Assembly: GCA_026415325.1 (NCBI GenBank)
Contig: JAOAHH010000072.1
Span: forward strand, 1 to 64,000
Length of the DNA: 64,000 bases
Source: Thermodesulfobacteriota bacterium
GTDB taxonomy: Bacteria > Desulfobacterota > WTBG01 > CAIYCZ01 > CAIRTM01
Direction: 5' to 3'
The translations under genes and the position numbers were made by a program. Below the pieces are notes generated by a model that saw only the letters and a list, made by a program, of their open reading frames with translations, was not told the origin of the DNA and searched no databases. Shown here one piece after another: positions 41,728 through 51,050 of this stretch. Every line of letters begins with the position of its first letter. Position 1 is the stretch's first letter.

Positions 41728-43365
41728 TTAGGATTGATTGTCCTTAGCCCTTTTTGTATATTTTTTATGAGCTTTTTTTAGTTGCTTCTCCGTACGCTTC
41801 TGTATCGTCTGCCATGCATCCCGCAACGTTTCTCGACTGACCGGTCCGAGATACTGCTTCAGAAATGCAAGACGATGCGTCATTGTTATGAAACAGGAAT
41901 CGGGAAACGAGCGGCTCAAACGTTCAAGGTCGCGGTAACGGTCACGGCATGACAGCCTTTTTTTGATAACAACCGCGTCAAGATCAACAAAATGGATTTT
42001 ACCTTGGGTTGTATCTGAAGCGGCGAGCACGATGTTTTTTGCCTTTAAATCGCCATGCCGCACGCCGTGGTCGTGCATATCACGGAGCCGCTGTGCAAGC
42101 GCTCTGATGAACATATACTTTTCTCTGATGCTGAAATTCATAAAACCACCGGATGCAAAAGCATCAAGGGGTATACAATGAGCAACTGCTTGTGAGACAA
42201 AGAAACTGCGCGTGACCATGCCGAAATGCCGCTCTTCAAGAAAAAGGAGCGGCTTTGGCGTCGGCACATTGCGGGCAATCATGGCGTGCGCTGCATGCCA
42301 CACCCTGCGGGCTCTCGATTTTTTGAAAAGGTGTGTGAACCTATGCCATAGGCTTTTTCTGTTGTAGCGTTTAAAAAACAGGGGTCCCGTGTCCGCATGT
42401 GTCAGAATCAGCGACGATGTTGTTCGCGAATCCTTAATCACCGTGGCCTCGGGAAGGGTAAACAGCACATCGGGATTTTCCATAAGCGCAATCACGATGC
42501 CAGAGCAGTCATTGACTGCAACACCCCATCGGCCATTAGAGACAATTTTTTTGAGCTGCACGTGATCAGGGCAAGAATCCATACGTTTCCGCTGCATCAT
42601 TTTTTCAAGTATCCGGATTCCCCGCTCTCTCCATGCGAGGCATAGGTTGTAGACCTGTTGTATTGCCTGAACGATGCGCCTCCCGTATGCACCGAGAAAA
42701 ACCATCTGTTCATGTGTCGGCATATTTCCCCAGAGTGCGGCGCTCACAAGCGAGTGGCGTGAAATGCCTCCGTGCCTTCCCGCTGCCGTCCTGATTTTTA
42801 CCCGATCAAGACCAATAAGATAAAATTGCGGGCTGCCATCAGGAAGGACGCGGATCAGAACATGACCCCAATGCAATTCTCGGTGCATTACGCCAGCTTT
42901 TCTCATCAGCGCGGCAAAAGCAGCAAAGTGGTCTATGAGTTCCTCAACGTGCGCTACGCCGTTTTTGTCAATATATTCCTTCAGCGTCATGGTCGCTGGG
43001 ATTGCCTCGGTCGCTAAAAAGATGCGGCGGTATACACCCCATCTCCGTTCCACACCGAGTGCGATCGGCGCAGGCGTAGGAATGCCGCGTTTCTTGAGTT
43101 CAGCGGCCGCGCGCCATTCGTGAAAACCGTATGGCCTAATAAGCGCTCTCAACGGTTGCTTTAGCGAAACACGGTATTCTTTGAGACACAAAAGAGGGAG
43201 TGCAGGGCTCCTGGTGTGCAGCATCGTGATGCGTCTGCCGAACTGATCGAGTATTATATTTTTAGATGTGATACCGTTGCGCAAGATGATGTCGGTAAGA
43301 AGGTCAGGGGTAACCCGTGCAGCATAGTCTGGTGCAACGGTCCACCTGAGGTGATGCAGTGTCAT
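41728..43365 (-). CDS. tandem WaaP/Kdo-kinase-like protein, first domain with altered catalytic loop
   Basis: This 545-aa protein contains two lipopolysaccharide-kinase-type domains. In the first (about 30-200) the catalytic loop reads MHRELHWGHVLI, with Glu163 replacing the catalytic Asp, followed by FYLIGLDRVK. In the second (about 300-500) it is VRHGDLKAKNIVL (D439) and HFVDLDAV (D463), fully canonical. The first may be inactive or regulatory and the second is likely the working kinase for a core sugar. The C-terminus is very basic (KQLKKAHKKYTKRAK), suited to membrane or LPS contact. It is the last gene of the envelope operon, 3 nt after the aminotransferase. Confidence 0.82.
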   Translation of the reverse strand: MTLHHLRWTVAPDYAARVTPDLLTDIILRNGITSKNIILDQFGRRITMLHTRSPALPLLCLKEYRVSLKQPLRALIRPYGFHEWRAAAELKKRGIPTPAPIALGVERRWGVYRRIFLATEAIPATMTLKEYIDKNGVAHVEELIDHFAAFAALMRKAGVMHRELHWGHVLIRVLPDGSPQFYLIGLDRVKIRTAAGRHGGISRHSLVSAALWGNMPTHEQMVFLGAYGRRIVQAIQQVYNLCLAWRERGIRILEKMMQRKRMDSCPDHVQLKKIVSNGRWGVAVNDCSGIVIALMENPDVLFTLPEATVIKDSRTTSSLILTHADTGPLFFKRYNRKSLWHRFTHLFKKSRARRVWHAAHAMIARNVPTPKPLLFLEERHFGMVTRSFFVSQAVAHCIPLDAFASGGFMNFSIREKYMFIRALAQRLRDMHDHGVRHGDLKAKNIVLAASDTTQGKIHFVDLDAVVIKKRLSCRDRYRDLERLSRSFPDSCFITMTHRLAFLKQYLGPVSRETLRDAWQTIQKRTEKQLKKAHKKYTKRAKDNQS

Positions 43366-43368
43366 TGG

Positions 43369-44541
43369 TTATTTGCTAAAGTGCTCAAGAACGCTGGTAA
43401 ATGCGGTTATCACATCTTCGACATCATCATCGGAAAGCTTTGCCGACAGCGGCAGCGAGAGGGTGCGCTCTGAAACATAGCGTGCGTTGGGGAAATCATC
43501 GGGTTTGTAACCGTAGGTGTTGCGGTAATAGGGGTGCAGGTGTAGCGAGATGAAATGAATGCCGGTGCCGATGTTCATGCGATGGAGCTCTTGCTGCACG
43601 GTATCGCGATCAACGCGCAATTCTTCAAGCCGAAGCAGCGGCGCATATAAATGCCGGGCATGTCGGGTATCAGGTTCAGGCGGGGCGGGTACGATGACCG
43701 GCAACCCCCGGAATGCAGCATCATAGCGGTTCCAAATTTCTTCACGGCGCTGCAGATACGTTTCAATCCGCTTAAGCTGGTGTATGCCGAGCGCTGCCTG
43801 CAGATCCATCATATTGTACTTAAAGCCCGGGAACACGATCTGATAATGCTTGAACCCCTCATCGGAATACCGTTTCCATGCGCCGCGGCTCATGCCATGG
43901 AGACCATAAATTTCGATTTTTTCCGCATAGGCATCGTTGTTCGTGGTGATCATTCCGCCTTCGCCGGTAACAAGATTTTTGGTAACATAGAAACTGAACA
44001 CACCCATATCACCGATCGCGCCGATTTTTTTTCCGTGATACACCGCTTCGATGGCGTGAGCTGCATCTTCGATTACTATAAGGTTGTAGCGGTGTGCAAT
44101 GTCGAGAATGCGATCCATATTGCAAGGCCTGCCATAAAGATGCACCGGAATAATGGCTTTTGTCCGCGGCGTGATCTTCTCTTCGATTGCTCCAGGATCA
44201 ATGTTCATGGAGGGCAGTTCGATATCGACAAAAACGGGGCGTGCGCCGGTATGAACGATAGCATTGGCGGTTGCGGCAAAGGTGAGCGGTGTGGTGATAA
44301 CATCATCTCCCGGCCCCATGCCGGCGGCAAGCATGGCAAGGTGCAGGCCGGCCGTACAGGAATGCACGGCAAGAGCATGGCGGGTTCCGATATAGTTGCG
44401 AAACATTTCCTGAAACGTTCCAACGCGCGGGCCGGTTGAGATCCATCCCGATCGCAGGCATGCAACAACCTCTTGAATTTCGTCTTCTTCGATTTTCGGG
44501 CTTCCAAATACCAAAAAGGTTTTACGCATAGGAGCACTCAC
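43369..44541 (-). CDS. DegT/DnrJ/EryC1/StrS-family sugar aminotransferase
   Basis: This 390-aa PLP enzyme has VFGSPKIEEDEIQEVVACLR at the start, CTAGLHLAMLAAGMGPGDDV, TTPLTFAATANAIVHTGARP, PVHLYGRPCNMD, VIEDAAHAI, and the Schiff-base lysine K188 in SFYVTKNLVTGEGGM. The family transfers an amino group to keto-sugar nucleotides for LPS, O-antigen or glycan units. The location among kinases and glycosyltransferases fits an amino sugar in the surface polysaccharide. The start may be 44541 or the ATG four codons later. Which sugar is made cannot be read here. Confidence 0.95.
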   Translation of the reverse strand: MSAPMRKTFLVFGSPKIEEDEIQEVVACLRSGWISTGPRVGTFQEMFRNYIGTRHALAVHSCTAGLHLAMLAAGMGPGDDVITTPLTFAATANAIVHTGARPVFVDIELPSMNIDPGAIEEKITPRTKAIIPVHLYGRPCNMDRILDIAHRYNLIVIEDAAHAIEAVYHGKKIGAIGDMGVFSFYVTKNLVTGEGGMITTNNDAYAEKIEIYGLHGMSRGAWKRYSDEGFKHYQIVFPGFKYNMMDLQAALGIHQLKRIETYLQRREEIWNRYDAAFRGLPVIVPAPPEPDTRHARHLYAPLLRLEELRVDRDTVQQELHRMNIGTGIHFISLHLHPYYRNTYGYKPDDFPNARYVSERTLSLPLSAKLSDDDVEDVITAFTSVLEHFSK

Positions 44542-44571
44542 GGGTTCAGCAAGTTAATTCCTGTTAGAATA

Positions 44572-45408
44572 TCAGCCGGTATTTGCACCGGTGCGGTGCC
44601 GGGCTCGGTTATGTTGTATCATCTTTTGGGTCTTTTTCAAAACCTTTCTTATGAGCAAGCGTGCTGAGGCGGTAACATCTGTGCAGCGAAGGTACTTTTT
44701 TAGGAAGAACAGCCGATCGCTTTTTGTAATGATGCCTGCAGGCGCAGAATAGTTAAGCGCGGCAATATCCTTGATGCGCCATCGTTCGGGAAGGATCTGA
44801 TGCCGGTCGAGCCGGTGTAGATCAACAAGGGAGAGCTGTCCTGTGGCATCGCGCAGGATATGACAGAGGTACAGGTCGCGGTGATTGAATCCGCGGTCAT
44901 GAAGCGACCGAATGAGGGTTGCAAGCTGCTCGATCAAACGGCGTTTGTCAGACAGACTCAACGGTGTTGTGCGCAGAAAATCGTCAAGCCTTACAGCATC
45001 GAGTGCCTTCGTAATCAGAAACGATTCTTTTTTGAAAAGCCCGGTGCGTTTTATTCCTGCGGCAACAGGGGTGAGTGTTGGAATCCCTGCCTTATGAAGT
45101 TCGACAATGGAGAAAAATTCGTCCTTGGCGCTCCGCTGCACCACACCTCTCATAAGGTTCACCAATATGCGAAAAAGCGGCACCGGTGCATATTGCTTGA
45201 TATACAGCGTAAGTGGCTGCCCGTTTCCCAATACCGTGATCCTCACCGTCCGGCGCTCGCGACTCGATGCCTTGATAAGTGTTGCCGTTTCTATGCCCGG
45301 TATTTTGTCCGGGACAAGCAAATGGTGTTCCCGGATGGCATCGACAAATGCGGCATTATAGACACTGCCGTCCGGCAAACAGACAATACGCGGCACTCCC
45401 TCACTCAT
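44572..45408 (-). CDS. lipopolysaccharide core kinase-like protein (WaaP/InaA family)
   Basis: This 278-aa protein is a single-domain kinase. It has the catalytic loop FNHRDLYLCHILRD (D178), almost the textbook WaaP HRDxYxCHxL, and the metal-binding LSLVDLHRLDRH. VAAGIKRTGLFKKESFLIT is the conserved mid-domain stretch. Unlike the neighbouring tandem protein, all catalytic residues are intact. It probably phosphorylates a core heptose or Kdo-like sugar. Its start overlaps the GT4 gene's stop by 4 nt (ATGA). Confidence 0.88.
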   Translation of the reverse strand: MSEGVPRIVCLPDGSVYNAAFVDAIREHHLLVPDKIPGIETATLIKASSRERRTVRITVLGNGQPLTLYIKQYAPVPLFRILVNLMRGVVQRSAKDEFFSIVELHKAGIPTLTPVAAGIKRTGLFKKESFLITKALDAVRLDDFLRTTPLSLSDKRRLIEQLATLIRSLHDRGFNHRDLYLCHILRDATGQLSLVDLHRLDRHQILPERWRIKDIAALNYSAPAGIITKSDRLFFLKKYLRCTDVTASARLLIRKVLKKTQKMIQHNRARHRTGANTG

Positions 45409-46562
45409 ACTGTGTTCTGCTTTTCTCTGAGAACTTCCTCATAGACACGGAGAGTTTTGTCTACCATACGCTCAGGCGTATATTGCTGCGCACGTGTTGC
45501 TGCTGCCTGTCCCATGGCAGCACGCAGATCCTTTTGGGCATCGAACAGACGCGCGGCTGCATGTACCAGTGCATCGATGTTCTGTGGTCGGTCAACGATC
45601 ACGCCGGAAATACCGTCCTCAATGATTTCCGAAGCGCCGTTGCATCGGGTGGTGATCACCGGTACGCCGCATGCCATTGCCTCAAGGCACACATTGGCAA
45701 ACGGGTCATATAGGGAAGGCAGAAGCATGAGATCTGCCGCATGGTATATTGACCAGGGATCGCTCACTTTGCCTGCATATACAATAGCATCGGCAACATT
45801 GGATGCCGCAGCCAGGCGCAGCGCATACCGCCTGCTTCCATCACCGGCAATAAGAAGGCGTACCCGATAACCTTCTTGGTAAAGACGTGCAATCGTCTCT
45901 ATTGCAAAGAGAAGCCCTTTGCGCTGGAAATCGTTTGCCACAAACGCAATAACACGGTCATTGTTGTTAAGCCCAAATCTTAACCGATTCGACGCACGCA
46001 GGGTATCGGTCGGATCTGGCTGAAACAAAGACGAGTCAACACCGTTATACACAAGCCGGATGTTTTTAACCGGCACATTGTAATAGACCACGAGCTGCTG
46101 CCGGCATAGTTTTGAATTGACGATAATCTTTCGATAGTTGCCCGCTCTGAAGATATTGCGTTCAAGCCATAAAATCACCTGATGACGCAAGCTGAAAAAA
46201 AGTGCAAGCCGGACAATCCTGGAAGGTGTGCAGGTGATCAACCAGTGCAAGTGTAGGGGTTCGCCCACTCGATAGACATCTTGCGGAAAGACCTGCGACA
46301 ATCCGTGGACGATATCGCATTGAAGATTGGCGATAAGCTGTCTGACACCTCGCTGAAAGCTCGCATTTTTTAAGGACGAGGGTTTGCGCACGAATGGCAC
46401 GATATGGAGCGTTGCACCGGGGCAGGCATTGGGGTCGGCCATGCCTGCAACAATATGCACCTCATGCCCGCGATCGACGAGACCGCGAGCCAGCATCACT
46501 GCAAAGCGCTCGGCACCTCCCCGTGTTGCGGAAAACTCTCTGCGGATGAGCGCAATCCTCAT
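45405..46562 (-). CDS. family 4 glycosyltransferase (WaaG-like)
   Basis: This 385-aa GT-B enzyme opens with MRIALIRREFSATRGGAERF and has DIVHGLSQVFPQDVYRVG, NSKLCRQQLVVYYNVP, YNGVDSSLFQPDP, VANDFQRKGLLFAIETIARL and DPFANVCLEAMACGVPVITT. The opening and the position between WaaP-like kinases and a GT2 enzyme resemble LPS core glucosyltransferases of the WaaG type. It overlaps both flanking genes by 4 nt, so the operon is tightly coupled. Donor sugar uncertain. Confidence 0.93.
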   Translation of the reverse strand: MRIALIRREFSATRGGAERFAVMLARGLVDRGHEVHIVAGMADPNACPGATLHIVPFVRKPSSLKNASFQRGVRQLIANLQCDIVHGLSQVFPQDVYRVGEPLHLHWLITCTPSRIVRLALFFSLRHQVILWLERNIFRAGNYRKIIVNSKLCRQQLVVYYNVPVKNIRLVYNGVDSSLFQPDPTDTLRASNRLRFGLNNNDRVIAFVANDFQRKGLLFAIETIARLYQEGYRVRLLIAGDGSRRYALRLAAASNVADAIVYAGKVSDPWSIYHAADLMLLPSLYDPFANVCLEAMACGVPVITTRCNGASEIIEDGISGVIVDRPQNIDALVHAAARLFDAQKDLRAAMGQAAATRAQQYTPERMVDKTLRVYEEVLREKQNTV

Positions 46563-47509
46563 CGTTGTATATTCCTCAGCCCCATGTGTTCAGGGCAGCC
46601 ACAGCAATGCCACCACAAAAGATAGGTGTAAACGGGGAGCTTTTCGCGAAACCTGCGCCGCAGCCCGGCGGTCATAAGGATACCAAGTGTGGTCAAAAAG
46701 AAATTCACCATCAGTTTCACCACTCTGCAGATCCGCAACACGATATAGGCACGGGGGGATCGATGTTTTTTGAAAAACAGATAGAGAGAACGGTAATACT
46801 CAACCCATGCGCGCGCGGGCCGTTGTTTTTTGCTTCTGCCCTGCAGGTGAACGATCTGTACGCTTGGTACATGGTAGATATGCCAACCCGCGGTGCGCAG
46901 TCTCAGACACCAGTCGGTCTCTTCCAGAAAAAAGAAATAATCCTCATCCAGCATGCCGACCTGCTCGATCGCGCTGCGCCGCACCGCCATGCATGCCCCG
47001 ATGAGTGAATCGACTTCAAACGGCGCTGCTGCAGCACCGGCCTTGCCCGCATAACGTCGCGGAAACAAAAGCCGCAAGAGGCTTTTGTTGAGCAGTTCGG
47101 TAGCAAGGGTTGGGAAGTTATCAAAACTGTTTTGCGGGGTACCGTGCTCATCTACCATCGCAGGGCCGGCCATTGCAGCATCAGGATGGTCATCAAGAAA
47201 TGCAATAAGTGTGGCAATTGCTCCGTTGCGCAGCACCGTATCGCTGTTCAAAAGAACTACGTACCTGCCGCATGTCTGCTGCAGGGCCTGATTGTTTGCG
47301 CGCGCAAACCCAAGGTTAGCGCTGTTTTCTATAAGATGTATGTCGCGACCGAACGTGCCTCGCACGGCTGCAGCGCTTCCGTCAACCGACCCGTTATCGA
47401 CAACAAAGATTTCATACGAGAGCCCGTGTACCGTTTTCTTGATCGAGGCAAGGCAGTCAAGGAGAAGGGCTTTGGTGTTCCAGTTTACGATAATGAATGA
47501 GATATCCAT
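46559..47509 (-). CDS. family 2 glycosyltransferase, rhamnosyltransferase-like
   Basis: The product is 316 aa from ATG 47509 with AAGGTGG just upstream; the frame opens at 47545. It has the GT-A features ISFIIVNWNTKALLLDCLAS, FVVDNGSVDGSAAAV, GFARANNQAL, VVLLNSDTVL (the DxD region), GACMAVRRSAIEQVGMLDED and FFLEETDWCLRL. This combination is typical of rhamnosyl- and similar transferases in O-antigen and core pathways. Basic C-terminal helices (VVKLMVNFFLTTLGILMT) may sit on the membrane. It is the first gene of the five-gene minus-strand envelope operon. Confidence 0.92.
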   Translation of the reverse strand: MDISFIIVNWNTKALLLDCLASIKKTVHGLSYEIFVVDNGSVDGSAAAVRGTFGRDIHLIENSANLGFARANNQALQQTCGRYVVLLNSDTVLRNGAIATLIAFLDDHPDAAMAGPAMVDEHGTPQNSFDNFPTLATELLNKSLLRLLFPRRYAGKAGAAAAPFEVDSLIGACMAVRRSAIEQVGMLDEDYFFFLEETDWCLRLRTAGWHIYHVPSVQIVHLQGRSKKQRPARAWVEYYRSLYLFFKKHRSPRAYIVLRICRVVKLMVNFFLTTLGILMTAGLRRRFREKLPVYTYLLWWHCCGCPEHMGLRNIQR

Positions 47510-47618
47510 AGCCACCTTCCGTCTCTTTTGTGAGGAAAAGACCACAGACGAGACCTTTTTTCAAATGTTTTTTAAGCTGCTGCGGTGTTGCAGGTAAAGA
47601 GAGAAAATAAAAAAACTC

Positions 47619-47648
47619 TTGACAATAAATTCGCCTGCTATTAATAAT
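47619..47648 (+). promoter_or_regulatory. sigma-70-type promoter for the Gld-type ABC operon
   Basis: A perfect TTGACA (47619-47624) is followed after 18 nt by AATAAT (47643-47648), which matches TATAAT at 5 of 6. The -10 element ends 89 nt before the first gene of the operon (47738). A perfect 7-bp stem, GGCTGTG-ct-CACAGCC (47664-47679), lies just after the expected start site and could be an operator or leader hairpin. Confidence 0.6.
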
Positions 47649-47737
47649 CCGCAATACTTATCCGGCTGTGCTCACAGCCAACTCTGCTTTTCCCGCACCC
47701 CTGTTGTGTCAACGGTGCATAACTGCACGAGGATCCC

Positions 47738-48682
47738 ATGATCGAAGTTGAACGACTCAGTAAAAGCTATGGCACGACCAAGGCTGTGCAGGATATTTCC
47801 TTTACCATAGCGCAGGGTGAGGTCGTCGGTTTTCTCGGTCCGAACGGCGCCGGTAAGTCAACCACGATGCGCATGCTCACCTGCTACCTCTGCCCTGACA
47901 GCGGCACGGCGCGCATCGCCGGCTTTGACATCACGCAGCAACCCCGTGAAGTCAAAAAACGCATCGGCTATCTTCCCGAAAACAATCCGCTGTATATGGA
48001 TATGGGCGTGGTGGAATATCTGCGCTTTATCGCGGCGATCCGTAATCTGCCATCAGATTCTGTCAAACCGAATATTCAGCGGGTGATCGAGGTGTGTGGC
48101 CTTGAAGCGGTTGTGGCAAAGGATATCGGCGAGCTTTCCAAAGGGTATCGGCAGCGTCTTGGGCTTGCACAGGCATTGTTGCATGATCCGGATGTCCTTA
48201 TCCTTGATGAGCCGACGATCGGCCTTGACCCGCATCAAATCATTGAAATCAGAAATCTCATTAAAAATATCGGCCGTCATAAAACTGTTATCCTCAGTTC
48301 CCATATTCTTCCCGAAGTTTCGGCAACGTGTGACCGGGTACTGATCATCAACCGGGGTGTTATTGTCGGCAGCGGTACGCCGGCAGAACTTGCGGCATTG
48401 TCCCGCGGCAAGCAAACGATTTTGGTGACTGTTAAGGGGCCACATGCTGAGGTTGCTGCCGGGTTGCGCACTTTGACCTCTGTTGTTGACGTGGTGCCGC
48501 TGGAAACAGAGGACGGCTACGGTCGCTTTGAACTCATCTGCAGCGCCGATGCGCCTTCTGATATGGCAGAACAGGTCTTCTTTTTGGTATCGCGCAGCGG
48601 ATGGAGTCTGAGCGAGCTGTACCGCAAGACCGTCAACCTTGAAGACGTATTTCTTGACCTCACGACGCGAGAGGAAACATGA
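47738..48682 (+). CDS. ABC transporter ATP-binding protein (GldA-like)
   Basis: This 314-aa ATPase has Walker A GFLGPNGAGKSTTMRML, the Q-loop region IGYLPENNPLYMDMGV, the signature ELSKGYRQRLGLAQALLHDP, Walker B VLILDEPTIGLDP and the H-loop ILSSHILPEV. The C-terminal 90 residues form the extra domain seen in this subfamily. It pairs with the permease 4 nt upstream of its own stop. GldA/NosY-like systems also occur outside gliding bacteria, so no gliding is implied. The gene symbol is left open. Confidence 0.95.
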   Translation: MIEVERLSKSYGTTKAVQDISFTIAQGEVVGFLGPNGAGKSTTMRMLTCYLCPDSGTARIAGFDITQQPREVKKRIGYLPENNPLYMDMGVVEYLRFIAAIRNLPSDSVKPNIQRVIEVCGLEAVVAKDIGELSKGYRQRLGLAQALLHDPDVLILDEPTIGLDPHQIIEIRNLIKNIGRHKTVILSSHILPEVSATCDRVLIINRGVIVGSGTPAELAALSRGKQTILVTVKGPHAEVAAGLRTLTSVVDVVPLETEDGYGRFELICSADAPSDMAEQVFFLVSRSGWSLSELYRKTVNLEDVFLDLTTREET

Positions 48683-49395
48683 ATCAGATACTGACCGTGT
48701 TCCGAAAAGAGTTTCGGAGTTTTTTTTCTTCACCGGTTGCTTATATCTTTATCATTTCTTTTTTGGTAGTCACCAACTGGCTCTTTTTCAGAACATTTTT
48801 CATTATGGGGCAGGCAAGTCTGCGGAACTTTTTCGGCCTGCTGCCCTGGATTTTTCTGTTTCTCGCGCCGGTTATCACCATGCGCGCATGGGCAGAGGAA
48901 AAGAAACTCGGCACGATCGAGGTACTGATGACGCTCCCCCTTAGCACGGCCGAGATCGTCCTGGGCAAGTTTTTAGCCTGTGTCACATTTCTTATTGTTG
49001 CGCTGTGTTTGACCGGAACCTTGCCGCTCACGGTCATGATACTCGGCGATCCTGATCCAGGACCGCTGTGGGGAGGCTATGTCGGCGCCTGTCTGCTTGG
49101 AGCAGCCTATGTGGCGATTGGACTGTTTGCCTCGGGGATTACCGAGAACCAGATCGTATCGTTCATCGTTGCGATTGTTATCTGCTTTGCTTTTCTGATC
49201 GTTGGAGAAAACATCGTGTTGTACAGCGTGCCGCCCGCGCTCGGATCGGTGTGCGCGTATTTGGGGCTCGGCACCCATTTTGAGAGCATCGGCAGAGGCG
49301 TGATCGATTCACGTGATATATTGTACTATGTTTCTATGATTGTGTTTTTTCTCGCTCTTAATTATCTGACTATTGAAAGCAGACGATGGAAGTAA
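48679..49395 (+). CDS. ABC transporter permease (GldF-like)
   Basis: This 238-aa membrane protein has six helices, starting MNQILTVFRKEFRSFFSSP and continuing SPVAYIFIISFLVVTNWLFF. The family stretch APVITMRAWAEEKKLGTIEV is followed by LMTLPLSTAEIVLGKF. The ABC-2 permease pattern is clear. It overlaps the ATPase gene by 4 nt and the next gene by 10 nt. Together with the downstream auxiliary proteins it makes a GldA-F-G type exporter or envelope-remodelling complex. Confidence 0.93.
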   Translation: MNQILTVFRKEFRSFFSSPVAYIFIISFLVVTNWLFFRTFFIMGQASLRNFFGLLPWIFLFLAPVITMRAWAEEKKLGTIEVLMTLPLSTAEIVLGKFLACVTFLIVALCLTGTLPLTVMILGDPDPGPLWGGYVGACLLGAAYVAIGLFASGITENQIVSFIVAIVICFAFLIVGENIVLYSVPPALGSVCAYLGLGTHFESIGRGVIDSRDILYYVSMIVFFLALNYLTIESRRWK

Positions 49396-51050
49396 AAAGT
49401 AAAAGCATCCAAACAATCGTTCGCGGAACTAATGTTACGCTCGTTGCCATACTGCTTGCCGGCATTCTTGTCGTTCTGAACGCATTTTCTGCACGGCATT
49501 TTATCAGGTATGATCTTACGCGCACCAAGCGGTATACGATTTCTGATGCCACGAAGAACATCCTCGCCGGGCTTGACGATTTGGTGAACATTAAGGTCTA
49601 TCTCTCGCGCAAGCTGCCGCCGTATATGGCGCCGCTCGTCGACCAAGTAAAAGATCTCCTTGAAGAGTATCGCGTGTACGGCAAAGGAAACATCGCTGTG
49701 GAGTATATCGATCCCGAGGATGATCCGACCCTTGCCCAAAAACTTCAGTTTATGGGCATTCCGCAACTGCGGCTTAATATTGTCGAAAAGGATCAGGCTG
49801 CAGTAACAACTGTGTATATGGGACTTGCTGTGCTATATGGCGACAACAAAGAGGTCATCCCTGCGCTGACCGACACCGCAACTCTAGAATACGAACTAAC
49901 CAGCAAGGTGCTCCGGGTAAGCAGAAAAGAGGTGAAGACCGTTGGCTTCCTGAGCGGTCATGGCGAACCCGATCTGCAGCGGTTGTCGGTCATCGATAAA
50001 GAACTCAAGGAACAATATTATACCCGTCAGGTATCTACCGCTTCGGGAGAAAAAATACCCTCTGATATTGCCGTGCTCGTTGTCGCTGCGCCAAAAAAAC
50101 TTTCCGACCGCGACCTGTTTGAAATCGACCAATACCTCATGTCCGGCGGCAAGATCATCTTTCTTATCGACGGAGTCGATGTGGAAGAGCGGAGCATGCA
50201 GGGCACGGTCGTCGATTCGGGCATCAGTAAGTTGCTCAAACATTACGGGGTGAGCGTCATGCCCGAAGTAGTGCTTGACCGTCTCAATGAAAATGCCTCG
50301 TTCCGCAGCGGGCCGTTCAGCATTATCATGCCGTATCCGTTCTGGGTGAAGGTCATCCGCCAGAGTTCACCGGTTGATCACCCGATCGTCAACCGAATCG
50401 AGAGCATCACATTCCCGTGGGCAAGCCCGCTCGAAGTTGTACAGGATAATGCCACAAACCGACAGGTAACCGTTCTTGCCCAAACGACCCGTTATGCATG
50501 GACGCAGAAAGGGTATTTCGATTTTAACCCGCGACAGGAATATATGCCGCCGCGCGAGGGGAAACAGTACACCCTTGCTGTTGCCGTGAGCGGCGCGTTT
50601 TCCAGCTATTTTGCCGGAAAGCCAATCCCCGCCCCTGAGATTAAGGAACAAGAACTAGGCGATACTGATTCGAAGAAAAAAGACGCTAAAAAAACGAACG
50701 CCGAAAAGAAAACTTCAGATGAACAGCGCTCGGTTGTTGCCCAGAGCCCCGATACGAAAATCATCGTGGTCGGGAGCGCCCGGCTGATTGAGGATAACTT
50801 TGTCTCACAGTTTGACGGCAACCGTGCATTTTTTATGAATGCCGTCGACTGGCTTGCAATCGGTGATGCCCTGATCGGTATCCGTTCCCGTGAATCCGGT
50901 GAAAGCCCGCTCCACGTGATTTCGGACCAGGCAAAAGCCCTTGTTCGCTGGTTTAACCTGTTTGCCGTTCCGGTGTTGCTGGTGCTGTTCGGGCTGGTGC
51001 AGTTCAGTCTGCGGCGTCGTAGAAAACGGCTTGGAGTTGTGCCCCTATGA
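49386..51050 (+). CDS. GldG-like ABC transport auxiliary protein
   Basis: This 554-aa protein has an N-terminal membrane anchor (TLVAILLAGILVVLNAF), the conserved RYDLTRTKRYTISDATKNIL, and a large extracytoplasmic domain with VKTVGFLSGHGEPDLQ and LVVAAPKKLSDRDLFEIDQY. It ends in a charged loop (KKKDAKKTNAEKKTSDEQ) and a C-terminal helix (LFAVPVLLVLFGLVQF). This matches the GldG/IFT52-like auxiliary family. The Lys-rich insert near residue 430 is low-complexity and probably a flexible linker. It is likely to work with the permease outside the membrane. Confidence 0.9.
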   Translation: MEVKSKSIQTIVRGTNVTLVAILLAGILVVLNAFSARHFIRYDLTRTKRYTISDATKNILAGLDDLVNIKVYLSRKLPPYMAPLVDQVKDLLEEYRVYGKGNIAVEYIDPEDDPTLAQKLQFMGIPQLRLNIVEKDQAAVTTVYMGLAVLYGDNKEVIPALTDTATLEYELTSKVLRVSRKEVKTVGFLSGHGEPDLQRLSVIDKELKEQYYTRQVSTASGEKIPSDIAVLVVAAPKKLSDRDLFEIDQYLMSGGKIIFLIDGVDVEERSMQGTVVDSGISKLLKHYGVSVMPEVVLDRLNENASFRSGPFSIIMPYPFWVKVIRQSSPVDHPIVNRIESITFPWASPLEVVQDNATNRQVTVLAQTTRYAWTQKGYFDFNPRQEYMPPREGKQYTLAVAVSGAFSSYFAGKPIPAPEIKEQELGDTDSKKKDAKKTNAEKKTSDEQRSVVAQSPDTKIIVVGSARLIEDNFVSQFDGNRAFFMNAVDWLAIGDALIGIRSRESGESPLHVISDQAKALVRWFNLFAVPVLLVLFGLVQFSLRRRRKRLGVVPL

